DNA of 64,000 bases from AWTP1-13 sp963840445. GTDB lineage: Bacteria > Pseudomonadota > Alphaproteobacteria > Rhizobiales > Hyphomicrobiaceae. The translations under genes were made by a program, and so were the position numbers. The notes under the pieces are model-generated. The model saw only the letters and a program-made list of their open reading frames with translations, was not told the origin of the DNA and searched no databases. Below are positions 27,629 to 36,604 of this stretch, piece after piece. Position 1 is the stretch's first letter, and every line of letters begins with the position of its first letter. The stretch lies in assembly GCA_963840445.1 (NCBI GenBank), contig CAWIZC010000023.1:561245-625244 (forward strand), written 5' to 3'.

Positions 27629-28007
27629 TTGGCTCTCCTGTAGTTAGGCGGCCGGCGTCGCGCGCAGGCCAGATCGCTTGATGCGATGATCGCTTTGAAA
27701 GCGTGAAAAGCCGCCACGGCATGCCCCGCCGGGCGACTTCGAGCGATCTCATAAGGCCAATGCTGCCGCCGTGCAATGCCTTTCCGCCTTCGTCCTGCCG
27801 CGAAGGCAGGCCAGAAGCGCCCTTGCATACGACCGGGCAACAGCCTGATCGGATGGTGAATTCGGCCCCTTTTTAACGGCGGAACCCATGCAAGGCTCAT
27901 AGCTCCCCATTGGCTCAAACGCTCACGACCGGCCCGCGCGAACGCCTGCGCGCGTCACCGGTGCGGCTTTTTTCGCCGCCGTTTGAGCCAGGCCATGGAG
28001 GAGCCCC
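27629..28007. other. rpmI leader region
   Basis: About 380 bases between rpmI and the divergent small ORF. On the minus strand it should hold the rpmI-rplT promoter and leader, where L20 control would be expected. A short GC-rich hairpin followed by TTTT (minus strand, near 27700-27730) is compatible with an attenuator, but weak. A separate inverted repeat GGCTCAAACG (27911-27920) / CGTTTGAGCC (27979-27988) encloses a CACCGGTG..TTTTTT segment. Confidence 0.4.
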
Positions 28008-28319
28008 TTGCCCAAATCCAAACCGCACGACCGCCGCGGCGCCGATGCCGCGTTCGCCAGGGCCATGGCCCGAGCCGAGTTCGGCCGCTTCTACACCGAT
28101 GACAACGATCTGCGCGAGGTGCGCCGCTCCCTGGCACGCCGACGACAAGAGAACGGAGGGGGGGCTCAGCCGGCAGTGAATGGCTCGCAAAAGCCCACTC
28201 GCCAAACGGCGGCACCCGCAAAGAGCAAGCTGACTACACTGCGAGACGCACCTCGACTGCGGGAACGCAGGACGGAGTTGGCCGAGGCACTTCAACGGCT
28301 GCGAGAATCACGCAAGTAG
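28008..28319 (+). CDS. Small basic hypothetical protein
   Basis: The 103-residue product starts at a TTG with GGAGGAG 5 bases upstream. It reads MPKSKPHDRRGADAAFARAM, then EFGRFYTDDNDLREVRRSLA, and ends in an Arg/Glu-rich helix. It is very polar, with no motif I can name. It is plus-strand, placed between infC and rpmI on the other strand. The strong ribosome site and biased third positions support coding, but there is no family match. Confidence 0.5.
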   Translation: MPKSKPHDRRGADAAFARAMARAEFGRFYTDDNDLREVRRSLARRRQENGGGAQPAVNGSQKPTRQTAAPAKSKLTTLRDAPRLRERRTELAEALQRLRESRK

Positions 28320-28359
28320 CGCGGCTGAGGCTGTCGCCATCCCAGCCGCAAAGACACGG

Positions 28360-28448
28360 TCATCCCGGGCTTTACGCCCGGGATCCATCTCTCGGCTTGC
28401 TCCGGAGCTTGCGGATGGTTGGATACCGGGGACAAGCCCCGGTATGAC
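28360..28448. repeat. GTCATCCCGGG palindromic repeat
   Basis: CGGTCATCCCGGGCTTTACGCCCGGGATCCAT at one end and GGGGACAAGCCCCGGTATGACA at the other, with an inner TTGCTCCGGAGC motif. It fills the gap between the small ORF and the convergent infC. Confidence 0.85.
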
Positions 28449-28451
28449 AAG

Positions 28452-28991
28452 TCAACGCGGCGCCAGCACCATCACCATCTGCCGGCCTTCCATGCGCGGC
28501 TCGGATTCGACCTTGGCGATCGGCTCGGTGTCGGTCTTGACCCTCTGCAGCACCTGCCAGCCGAGCTCCTGGTGAGCCATCTCGCGGCCGCGGAAGCGCA
28601 GGGTTACCTTCACCTTGTCGCCTTCGTCGAAGAAGCGCGCAATGGCCCGCATCTTCACGTCGTAGTCATGATCATCGATGCTGGGACGCATCTTGATCTC
28701 TTTGATCTCGACGACCTTCTGCCGCTTGCGGGCTTCGGCGGCTTTCTTCTGTTCTTGATATTTGAATTTGCCGTAATCGAGGATCTTGGCCACCGGCGGC
28801 GCGGCGTCCGGCGATATCTCGACGAGGTCCAGTCCCGCCTGCGTAGCACGGGCCTGCGCATCGACGGTGAGGACGACCCCCACATTTTGGCCGGTTTCAT
28901 CGATCAGCCGGACTTCACGGACCCGGATGTCTTCATTCATCCGTGGACCGGATGGCGCGCGCTCAGGCGCGGCTCTCATTGGGCGACGTAT
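28452..28991 (-). CDS. infC: Translation initiation factor IF-3 with a probable AUA start codon
   Basis: IF-3 binds the 30S subunit and rejects non-canonical start codons. The intact 179-residue product reads IRRPMRAAPERAPSGPRMNE, IRVREVRLIDETGQNVGVV, KILDYGKFKYQEQKKAAEAR and VKMRAIARFFDEGDKVKVTL. AAGGAG (minus strand, ~29000-29005) is 8 bases before an ATA at 28991-28989 that encodes the first residue of the alphaproteobacterial IRRP start. The first in-frame ATG (28979) is 20 bases from AAGGAG, too far. A rare start codon is the known basis of IF-3 autoregulation in E. coli (AUU). It is downstream of a GT4 gene, with a 113-base leader. Confidence 0.93.
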   Translation of the reverse strand: MRRPMRAAPERAPSGPRMNEDIRVREVRLIDETGQNVGVVLTVDAQARATQAGLDLVEISPDAAPPVAKILDYGKFKYQEQKKAAEARKRQKVVEIKEIKMRPSIDDHDYDVKMRAIARFFDEGDKVKVTLRFRGREMAHQELGWQVLQRVKTDTEPIAKVESEPRMEGRQMVMVLAPR

Positions 28992-29104
28992 TGGGCAGTC
29001 TCCTTCAATGGTTGCTCCAAACCAAACGCCGCAGGCACCGGCCGTCCTTCCGAACCGGCCAGGGGCTGCGCTGTGACATAAAATCGGGGGGATAGGCGTC
29101 CAAG

Positions 29105-30343
29105 TCAAGTTTGGCGCGGCGTTGTCACACTAATTCGGTGTGCAATGCGTTCCGCAAAACGGCGTTCAAGGGCCGTCCCCAGCAGCCGGTCATACACGGC
29201 AAGCGTGCGCCGCTGCATGGCCTCCACCGTGTACGTGCCAAGCACATGGCGGCGAGCGCGCTGGCCGAGCTCCCGCCGCGCTGCCGGCGCCAGGGCCAGG
29301 GCGTCCGCCAGCCGGGCGGCCAGGGCGTCTGCATTTCCCGCAGGCACCAGCCAGCCGGTGATGGCCTCGGCCGACACCGCAGGCTCGGCCCGCACGGTCT
29401 CCGGCGGGGCACCGATGTCGGTGGCGATCACCGGGCAGCCAACAGCGGCTGCCTCGATGGCCGTCCGGCCGAACGCCTCGGGTTCGGTTGAAGCAACAAC
29501 CGTCACGTGCGCAGCCCGAAACGCGGCGGCAACGTCCTCGACGTGTCCGACCAGCCGGACGCGGTCCTTGAGGCCAAGACGGTCGACCTGCTCCTGAAGA
29601 GTGCGAACGTAGGCAGTGCGGCCTTGCGGATCGCCTGCCAGCACGACCACTGCGGGCCCGAGCCGCCCGTCGGCCTGCAGCTTGGCTGCCGCCTCGATGA
29701 GCACCGGCTGGCCCTTCCAGCCTGTCAGGCGCGCCGCCTGCAGAATGACCGGCTGGTCTGCCGCGACACCCCAGCTCGCGCGCAGGGCATCCACGCGCGC
29801 CGGCGCAATCGCATCGGGATCGAATTTGCGTACGTCGACGCCGCGCGGGATCACCTCGATGCGCGCACCCGGCGTCGCGTAGCGGTCGGCGATCAGGCGC
29901 GCCGTATAGCGGGAATTGGCGATCACCACGTCGCCCCGCGCCATCACGCTGTTGTAGAGCCGCTTGAGGGCATTCTTCTCGCCGTAGGCGCCGTGATAGG
30001 TCGTCACGAAGCGCACGCCGGTGCGCCGCGCCGCCCGCATGGCGCTCCAGGCCGGCGCGCGGCTGCGGGCGTGCACCAGATCGACATGCTCGCGTCCAAC
30101 AATGCGGGCTATGGCGCCTGCGTTGGCCAGCATGCGGATGGGGTTCTTGGTGGCGGCCGGAAACGGCATCACCTCGCCGCCGACCTCGGCAATGTCGGCT
30201 GCAAGACGCCCGGGCTCGGCCAGCACGATCGCCCGCCCGCCGGCCCGCACCACGGCGTCGGCGATCTCGACAGCGGAGAGTTCTGCGCCGCCGGCATCGA
30301 GTTGCGGGATGATCTGCAGTATGGTCGGCTGGTTCTGTCCCAT
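29105..30343 (-). CDS. Glycosyltransferase family 4 protein
   Basis: This 412-residue retaining GT-B glycosyltransferase has an N-terminal acceptor domain with PQLDAGGAELSAVEIADAV and a C-terminal nucleotide-sugar domain with PVILQAARLTGWKGQPVLIEA. The conserved acidic motif TEPEAFGRTAIEAAAVGCPV (E-x7-E) is present. It probably adds a sugar to a surface glycan such as lipopolysaccharide. It lies upstream of infC on the same strand, and no other glycan gene is adjacent here. The frame is intact. Confidence 0.9.
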   Translation of the reverse strand: MGQNQPTILQIIPQLDAGGAELSAVEIADAVVRAGGRAIVLAEPGRLAADIAEVGGEVMPFPAATKNPIRMLANAGAIARIVGREHVDLVHARSRAPAWSAMRAARRTGVRFVTTYHGAYGEKNALKRLYNSVMARGDVVIANSRYTARLIADRYATPGARIEVIPRGVDVRKFDPDAIAPARVDALRASWGVAADQPVILQAARLTGWKGQPVLIEAAAKLQADGRLGPAVVVLAGDPQGRTAYVRTLQEQVDRLGLKDRVRLVGHVEDVAAAFRAAHVTVVASTEPEAFGRTAIEAAAVGCPVIATDIGAPPETVRAEPAVSAEAITGWLVPAGNADALAARLADALALAPAARRELGQRARRHVLGTYTVEAMQRRTLAVYDRLLGTALERRFAERIAHRISVTTPRQT

Positions 30344-30362
30344 ACGCAGTCCTTCTGACCCA

Positions 30363-30436
30363 GAGCAGGATCGCTTCGGATTGCATCGCTCGCCTTGATC
30401 GATACGCGGCGGCCGAAGCGTGAAGCCTGCTCTATC
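30363..30436. repeat. Palindromic repeat AGAGCAGGATCGCTTCGG
   Basis: The arms AGAGCAGGATCGCTTCGG and CCGAAGCGTGAAGCCTGCTCT enclose a loop of about 35 bases. It lies upstream of the GT4 gene, in the divergent gap with the ABHD-type hydrolase, and differs from the other repeat families in the window. Confidence 0.75.
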
Positions 30437-30445
30437 TCTTGAGTG

Positions 30446-30507
30446 TAGAGTGAGATTAACGTTCTGATGGAAGCCGAAGTGCTTCCATCACAGACGATCT
30501 CACTCTA
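30446..30507. repeat. TA-bounded 62-bp palindrome
   Basis: TAGAGTGAGAT at the left and ATCTCACTCTA at the right enclose a second perfect stem TGATGGAAGC/GCTTCCATCA. It is short, TA-bounded and unrelated in sequence to the 167-bp element. It lies 22 bases before the hydrolase start. Confidence 0.8.
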
Positions 30508-30529
30508 GGCATGACGAGGCTTCTTTAGG

Positions 30530-31321
30530 ATGGCCGACGCGCAACCGCAATTCCTGACTGCCGGCAGCGGGCTCGAGGCGCGCAGGATCGCCTATCTGCA
30601 ACAGCCGGCGACGACGACGGGCCGGCCCGGCGTGATCTGGCTGTGCGGCCTGAAGTCCGAGATGACCAGCACCAAAGCCTCGGCGCTGGCGGAATGGGCA
30701 GCCGCACAGGGCCTGGCCTGCACGCGGTTCGACTACTCGGGGCACGGGCAGTCCGAGGGCCGGTTCGATGACGGTACGGTGACACGCTGGCTCGCCGAGA
30801 CACGCGCCGTGTTCGAGACGCTGACTCAAGGCCCGCAGGTCCTGGTCGGTTCCAGCATGGGTGGCTACATGGCCCTGCTGCTGCTGCGGGAGCTGTTGGC
30901 GGATGCTCCGTCGCAGGCCGCACGCGTGAAGGCGCTCGCCCTGATCGCACCGGCCTGGGACATGACCGAGCTGATGTGGAGCAGCCTGCCCGCTGCCGGC
31001 CGCAAGGACATCGAGGAGAAGGGCGTCTATCTGCGCCCGTCGCGCTACGAGGATGGCCCCTACCCGATCACGCGCGCCTTCCTCGAGGACGGCCGCAACC
31101 ACCTGATCGGCACTGAGCCGTTCGATCCCGGCCGGCCGGTGCATATCCTGCATGGCCTGCAGGATCCTGACGTGCCCTGGGAGCATACGCTCGATCTCGT
31201 CGCGCATCTGTCGGGCGACTGGACGCGCGTGGCCGCCGTCCCGGACGGCGAGCATCGCCTGTCGCGCCCCGAGGACATCGCCCTGCTGCTCGAGATCGTC
31301 GATGGTTTGGTGAAGGGATAG
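30530..31321 (+). CDS. Alpha/beta hydrolase (ABHD10-like)
   Basis: The 263-residue enzyme has WLCGLKSEMTSTKA, FDYSGHGQSEG, the nucleophile motif VLVGSSMGGYMALLLL, HILHGLQDPDVPW (acid) and VPDGEHRLSRPED (His). This arrangement matches the ABHD10/palmitoyl-protein thioesterase-like hydrolases of alphaproteobacteria. The substrate is unknown. The ATG at 30530 follows a weak AGG. It converges with the coiled-coil protein gene across a GTCATCCCGG repeat. Confidence 0.87.
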   Translation: MADAQPQFLTAGSGLEARRIAYLQQPATTTGRPGVIWLCGLKSEMTSTKASALAEWAAAQGLACTRFDYSGHGQSEGRFDDGTVTRWLAETRAVFETLTQGPQVLVGSSMGGYMALLLLRELLADAPSQAARVKALALIAPAWDMTELMWSSLPAAGRKDIEEKGVYLRPSRYEDGPYPITRAFLEDGRNHLIGTEPFDPGRPVHILHGLQDPDVPWEHTLDLVAHLSGDWTRVAAVPDGEHRLSRPEDIALLLEIVDGLVKG

Positions 31322-31330
31322 CGAGAGCTT

Positions 31331-31412
31331 GTCATCCCGGCCTGAGCAACGCTCAGAGCCGGGATCCAGGGCACTTGGTCCCGGATATTCGCTGGCGCGA
31401 ATTCCGGGATGA
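31331..31412. repeat. GTCATCCCGG palindromic repeat
   Basis: GTCATCCCGGCCTGAGCAACGCTCAGAGCCGGGATCC at the left and GGTCCCGGATATTCGCTGGCGCGAATTCCGGGATGAT at the right give two nested hairpins. It fills the whole gap between two convergent genes. Confidence 0.85.
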
Positions 31413-31415
31413 TGC

Positions 31416-33091
31416 TTACCAGCGTGGCCGCGGGTGCAGGTCGGCCGAGCGCGGCGCGGCGAGACCCTCGTCGAGCGCGCGCTCCAGCACGGCGGCGCCG
31501 GCGGCTGTGGCCATGCGCTCGGGGATCACCCACATGGCGTAGTCCTCCGCGTAGATGCCGCCGCGGCACGACAGGCGGCCGTCATCGATCCGGCAGTCTG
31601 AATCGCGATCGATGAGCTGCGGCCGGCGGCGGTCATGCTTCAGGATGTGCAGGTCGACCGGCTGCAGGTAGCCCTCGCGCTCGTCGATATCGATGCCGCG
31701 GAAGATGCAGCCCAGGGTCTGCCGGCAGGCGCCTGCACGCCCGCCGATGGTATTGCCGAACCCCGTCGCCTTACGGCCGGGCAGGAAGCGCGCGGGCGTG
31801 GCGGAGCCCATGCTGACGTAGCATCCAGCCACCGTGCACATGATCGGGTCGGTGACCTTCGGGCCACCCCGTCGGATGCCGTAGTTGCCCGGCGCCATCA
31901 CCAGCAGGACCGTGACCCTGCGTTCACCGGGGACGCCGCTGTCGATCCTCGGATCGGGCAGATCGGTCTCGCGCGATGCGCGCTGCTGCGTCTCGGGCGT
32001 GCGCGGCTCGGGTCGGACCGCATCGCGCTCGCCGACTTTGGGCAGGCGCAGCGAGCGCGGATCGATATCCTCGCCGGTGCCGGCGGTCTCCCTGGCCGAT
32101 CCCAGCGTGCGCTCCACGCCGCGCTCGGGTCGCGGCGCCTCGGCCACATCCGGCTTGCGGTTCTCGGGTGCCGCAGCGCGCTGCTCGTCATCCGCCTTGC
32201 GCTGCGCATCGGCAATTCTGTGCTCGGCCTCGGCGCGCTGGGCTTGCGCCGCCAGTCGCGCCTCGCGGATGCCGCGCACGCGTGCGAGCTTGTGCAGCGC
32301 TTGCCGATTGGCGACGGCACGCCTGGTCCATTCGGCAGCCAGCCGGTCGGCCTCGACCTGCGCCAGGCGATCGGCCTCTGCCTTCGCTCGCGCTTCCGCC
32401 TCTGCCCGCTGGACACGCTCGACCTCGCGCGCCGCGGCTTCGGTCTTGGCGCGCTCCTCCGTGGCATGCGCCGCCGCCTCGGTCTGCTGTGCGTCTGCCG
32501 CATCGCGTGCGAGCGTCTCGAGCTTGGCGCGCTCCTGTTCGGCATCGATGGCGTCGGTCTCCTTGCCGCGCGGCGTTGCTGGGCGACGCTGCGCATCGGC
32601 CGTCGCGCGCTCCCGTTCCGCCGCCTGGCTCGCCTCCAGCTCCGCTTTGGCGCGCTGCATGGCATCGGCCTGCTCAGCCAGGATGCGCGCCTCCTCGGTC
32701 GCCTGCATCTCCTCGGCCTCGCGCTTGGCGCGGGCCAGCATCTCATCTTCGTCGGCCTTGCGCCGTTCAGCGGTCGGGCGCGTGTCTTCCGGGGTGCGCG
32801 CCTTGGCGCGGCGCGCCTTGTCGGCCCTCTCCTTGTCGGCTTTCAGCGCTTCCGCGGCGCGGCGCGCGGCCGCTTCCTCCCTGGCCTTGTCGGCCTTCAG
32901 CTCGGCCTCGCGCTTACGCGCATCCTCTGCCTTGCGCGCTGCCTCGCGCTTGTCGGCTTCCGACTGCTCGGGCTCTTTGGCGAACTTTTCGGCAACCGCA
33001 TGCGCGCGTCATTGGTTTGCGCGTGAGCAGCCTGCGTGCAGGCCATGGCGCACACTAGCAACGCCAAGCGTGCTATCGCCCTCGTGGACAT
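31416..33091 (-). CDS. Exported long coiled-coil protein with C-terminal Cys-containing domain (frameshifted)
   Basis: The N-terminus at 33091 is a signal peptide (MSTRAIARLALLVCAMACTQAAHAQ). The frame shifts at about 33003-33010 and continues with FAKEPEQSEADKREAARKAE, then about 300 residues of Ala/Glu/Lys/Arg heptad-like coiled coil (AREEAAARRAAEALKADKER, AKREAEEMQATEEARILAEQ). A Pro/Arg/Glu-rich linker leads to a C-terminal domain (from VTVLLVMAPGNYGIRRGG) with cysteines in MCTVAGCYVSMG, GACRQTLGCIFRG and DCRIDDGRLSCRGG. The total is about 558 residues. The coiled-coil character recalls TolA-like envelope spacers, but the C-terminal domain is not one I recognise. Confidence 0.7.
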
Positions 33092-33264
33092 TTCCGTCTC
33101 CCAGACGTGATCCCGTTTGCGGCAAAATGTCGGCGCGCCGCTGCGCCTAGCCTGGGGGACAGTTGCGAAGCCTCCCCCGGCTTCCGGCCGGCAATCTCGG
33201 GACAGTTTGCGGCGGAAAGCGGGAGGGAGGCTGAACGCCGGATAAATAGCGGCTCACGAAGCAG

Positions 33265-33353
33265 CGAGTGGCCCGATTCCGAAGTTCGCCAACTCGAGAA
33301 ATTCGCTCCAACCGTGCCGACAGCTCTGGCGAATTGCTCGATCATCACACGAG
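33265..33353 (-). repeat. Double-hairpin element, internally deleted copy 5
   Basis: Reading on the minus strand, the module A left arm (CTCGTGTGATGATCGAGCAA) and loop are intact. The A right arm then stops at TTTCTCGA and joins directly to the right arm of module B (GGCGAACTTCGGAATCGGG). About 78 bases are missing compared with full copies, while both outer ends are kept. The stop TGA of the adjacent SDR gene is formed by GTGTGATG of the left arm. Confidence 0.85.
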
Positions 33354-34206
33354 TGCCCGCAACCCTTCCCGGTAGGTGGGGTAGAGCAGCGACACCCCGA
33401 GGTCGCGTTTGATGCGCTCGTTCCGCACCCGCTTGCTTTCGGCCCAGAAGCTCGCCGCCATGCCCTTTAGCCCGGCGTCGGCAAAGGCGATCTCGGGCGG
33501 GGCCGGCATCCCCAGCAACTCCGCCGCGTAGGCCACCACATCCTGCGACGGCGCCGGCTCGTCGTCGCTGACGTTGTAGATGCGATGCACGCCGTTCGCG
33601 TCGATCGCCGCCGCCAGCACGCGGGCGATGTCGTCGACGTGGATGCGATTGAACACCTGGCCCGGCTTGATGATGCGCCGCGCCGTCCCCGCGCGCAGGT
33701 TGTCGATCACGCTACTGCGGCCGGGACCATAGATGCCGGACAGGCGGAACACCTCGACACGCTTGCCCGTCTCGGTCGGCGAAATCGAGCCAGGCCCGCT
33801 CGGCCTTCAGCCGCAGCAGGCTGCGCTCGGAGACAGGCTGGCAGACGGTGGTCTCGTCCACCCATTCGCCGTGCCAGTCGCCATACACGCCGACCGTCGA
33901 CAGGTAGCCGATCCAGGCGAGGTCCGGCAGCGCCGCCAGGTCCTGCCGGAAATGGCGCAGCACCACGTCGCCTTCCAGGTCCGGCGGGATGCTGACCAGC
34001 ACGTGCGTCGCACCCTCGAGCAGCGCCCGCACTTCCGCCGACGCCTTCTCACCCTGAAACTCGGCCAGCTGCAGCCCGCGCAGTGGCGGCGGATCGGCCA
34101 TGCTGGTGCGGGTGCCGGCGATGGTCAAGTCTCGCGCGCTCAGATGATGCGCCAGCGCTTCCGCCGAGTAACCGAAGCCGAAACAGAAGAGACGCATGAG
34201 TGGCAT
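33345..34206 (-). CDS. NAD-dependent epimerase/dehydratase (SDR) family protein (frameshifted)
   Basis: The protein of about 287 residues starts MPLMRLFCFGFGYSAEALAH, a Rossmann GxGxxxxA motif of the atypical SDR (YeeZ-like) type. It continues to YLSTVGVYGDWHGEWVDE (the YLSSTGVYG-like active-site block) and then shifts frame at ~33776-33780. The next frame continues VFRLSGIYGPGRSS and FNRIHVDDIARVLAAA, and ends YREGLRALV. The reaction is unknown. The C-terminal codons and stop are contributed by, or overlap, the repeat at 33265-33353. Confidence 0.85.
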
Positions 34207-34454
34207 GGCGAAGTCAGCGTACCAGAATTTGACAAATCTGTCGCGGTGTTGGCGCCGGTCGCGGCTACGCGCTTCATGGGTCGCTCGCCTCGATCGGAAG
34301 TCACATGCACGACGCAAACGCCGCGCAGGCTTGCTCGCTCCGGAGCATCGCACCACTGCCATGGGCAGAACGATGCTGGCCAAGTTGAACCCCGGTTTCG
34401 GGACGGCATGAACGTGATCGGTAGCGATCCGCAACAACAGACCGGGAGTCTCCC

Positions 34455-34955
34455 ATGGGTGTCCTCTCTGACTACTTTCGCGCCCGTGATGCCAAGTCGG
34501 CGGCGCGAGCCATGGAGCTGCCAGGCGGTCCGCTGCTTCCTGTGCCCGCTTTCGACGGCGTTGAGTGCAAGGGGATAGATCCTTGCGTCGTGCTGGGACA
34601 GCTGGTGGCTTTCATTCGTGGCGTGCCCTGGGACGCCGGCCTTGTCCGCAGCGTGCTTGTATGGCCTCCGCCCGAGATCAAGCCGGCGACCAAAGAGCAG
34701 TACAACACGCTGCCTGAAGGCTCGCCGTGGAAGGAGGGGCCGTGGCTGGAAGAGCTGGACCGCGAGGTCTGCGATACCCTCGCCGCCGTGGATGATGCTC
34801 GGCTCCCGGCGCTGGCCGCCCAGTGGGTCCGGATCGAGGAATTCCACAACACCAAGAGTACCGACTTCTTGCTATCGCTCATCAGGGACCTGGTCGGCCT
34901 TGCCCGGAGAGCCCGCGATGCCGGGGACCGGCTGTATTGCTGGACCAGTCTTTGA
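34455..34955 (+). CDS. Hypothetical protein
   Basis: The 166-residue soluble protein starts MGVLSDYFRARDAKSAARAM and contains GGPLLPVPAFDGVECKGIDP, WPPPEIKPATKEQYNTLP and a helical C-terminal half. It has an even acidic/basic balance and no signal peptide. A DYFRA-type start is seen in small proteins scattered across distant phyla, which would fit horizontal spread, but I cannot name a function. It stands alone between the divergent SDR gene and the convergent queG. Confidence 0.7.
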   Translation: MGVLSDYFRARDAKSAARAMELPGGPLLPVPAFDGVECKGIDPCVVLGQLVAFIRGVPWDAGLVRSVLVWPPPEIKPATKEQYNTLPEGSPWKEGPWLEELDREVCDTLAAVDDARLPALAAQWVRIEEFHNTKSTDFLLSLIRDLVGLARRARDAGDRLYCWTSL

Positions 34956-35011
34956 TCGCGGCAGTGCCCGAACGTTCATGAGCACCAACAGATCGGCTTC
35001 GTGGGCGGGCT

Positions 35012-36140
35012 TCAGCCCGCCTGCTGCATCCACTCCGCCTGCACGGCAACGTCGGCTTCGCACCACGCTCGCTGCTGCCTGGCTTGCATAAAGGTATCGG
35101 GCTCGGCCAGGCGCTGCAGCGCCCACACCGCCATGGCCCGCACCAGCGGCGAGGCGTCCGCCAGCAACCCCTCGACTGCCGGCAACAGGCTGCGGTCGCC
35201 CGAATTGCCGGCGGCAATCAGCGCATTGCGCACCACCCGGTCGCGGCCGGTGCGCTTCACGGGCGTGCCCGCGAAGCGCTTGCGGAAGGCAGCGTCATCG
35301 AGCGCCAGCAGCTCTGCCAGCGGCGGCGAGCGGACCTCGTCGCGGGCTTTGAGCTTCACGTGGTGCGCCGCCTCGGCGAACTTGTTCCACGGGCATACGG
35401 CCAGACAGTCGTCGCAGCCGAACACACGGTTGCCGATCGCAGGGCGGAACTCGGCCGGGATGTGGCCCTTGTGCTCGATGGTCAGGTAGGCGATGCAGCG
35501 GCGCGCATCGAGCTGGTAGGGCGCCGGGAACGCGTCGGTCGGGCACACGTCGAGGCAGCGCTGGCAGCTGCCGCAGTGATTGCTCTCGGGCGCGTCCGGC
35601 TCGATCTCCGCCGTGGTCAGGATGGCGCCGAGGAACAGCCACGAGCCATGCTCGCGCGATACGAGGTTGGTGTGCTTGCCCTGCCAGCCGAGCCCCGCCG
35701 CCTGCCCGAGCGGCTTCTCCATCAATGGCGCGGTGTCCACGAACACCTTGACGTCCGCGCCGCTCATCCGCGCCAGCCCGCCGGCCACGCGCTTCAGTCC
35801 CGAGCGGACTACATCGTGATAGTCCGAGCCTTGCGCGTAGCAGGAGATGACGCCCAGCTCGGGTTGGTTGAGCGCTGCCAGCGGATCGCTGTCCGGCGCG
35901 TAGCTCATGCCCGAGCATGATGATCGATCGCACTTGCGGCCACAGAGCCAGGGGATCGCGGCGGCGGTCGGCATTGCGGGCCAGCCACGCCATCTCGCCG
36001 TGCCTGCCCTCCTCGAGGAAGTGCGCCAGGCGTTCGCCGGCCGGGCCGATGGCGGCGGGCGTGGTCACCCGCGCGGTATCGAACCCGGCCGCGCGTGCCT
36101 CGGTCAGCACCAGCTCTTTGAGAGTTGCGCTCATGCTCAT
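35012..36140 (-). CDS. queG: Epoxyqueuosine reductase (frameshifted)
   Basis: This cobalamin- and 4Fe-4S-dependent enzyme carries out the last step of queuosine synthesis in tRNA. The N-terminal frame (MSMSATLKELVLTEARAAGF to WPQVRSIIMLG) shifts in a GGG run at ~35907-35910 into MSYAPDSDPLAAL. Both cluster motifs follow: CGSCQRCLDVCPTDAF and CDDCLAVCPWNKF. A C-terminal HEAT-like region (LLPAVEGLLADASPLVRAMA) is also present. The length of about 376 residues is normal for the family. Confidence 0.93.
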
Positions 36141-36604
36141 TTCGGAGTGAGGCCGCAGCGGCAATCTTGCGGCTTGTCTCTGCTACCGCCTAGTGCCGCC
36201 CAGCCCGAATAACACGGACGCGGGCTAAGTAGTGACTCAGTCCCAGTCCAACTCAGTCCAATTTAGCTTTTTGTTGCCACCACTAGCAACGGTGCGACCA
36301 CAGCCATATATGGGTCGACCGCCAAACACGTGATAGGCGCGAAGCCTAGTCCGTTACGATGCCGTACCTGCCCGCAAGAATGCCAAGCTTGAGGCCGTGG
36401 GTTCATTGAATAGACTTGCCCCACGTCGGGCTATGGCTGATCGACTGTCGGGGACTTGGAGCAGCCGGAACGTCCGCTGATCGACAGGTAGTTGTCGGAA
36501 CCGCTGCTGTGCGCGCAAGTCGGCAGCTCGGTGCCAATTGCGCAAAATTCCTTAGATAGGAATCGAGGGCATGCTAGCGATGCGAAAATGAAGTGGGGGG
36601 CGCG
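36141..36604. other. Intergenic region without a recognised gene
   Basis: About 460 bases between queG and the LysE-type gene, with lower GC than average. A short tandem-like string CAGTCCCAGTCCAACTCAGTCCAA occurs at ~36239-36262. No supported ORF, tRNA or hairpin-T-run was found. It must include promoters for both divergent genes. Confidence 0.4.
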
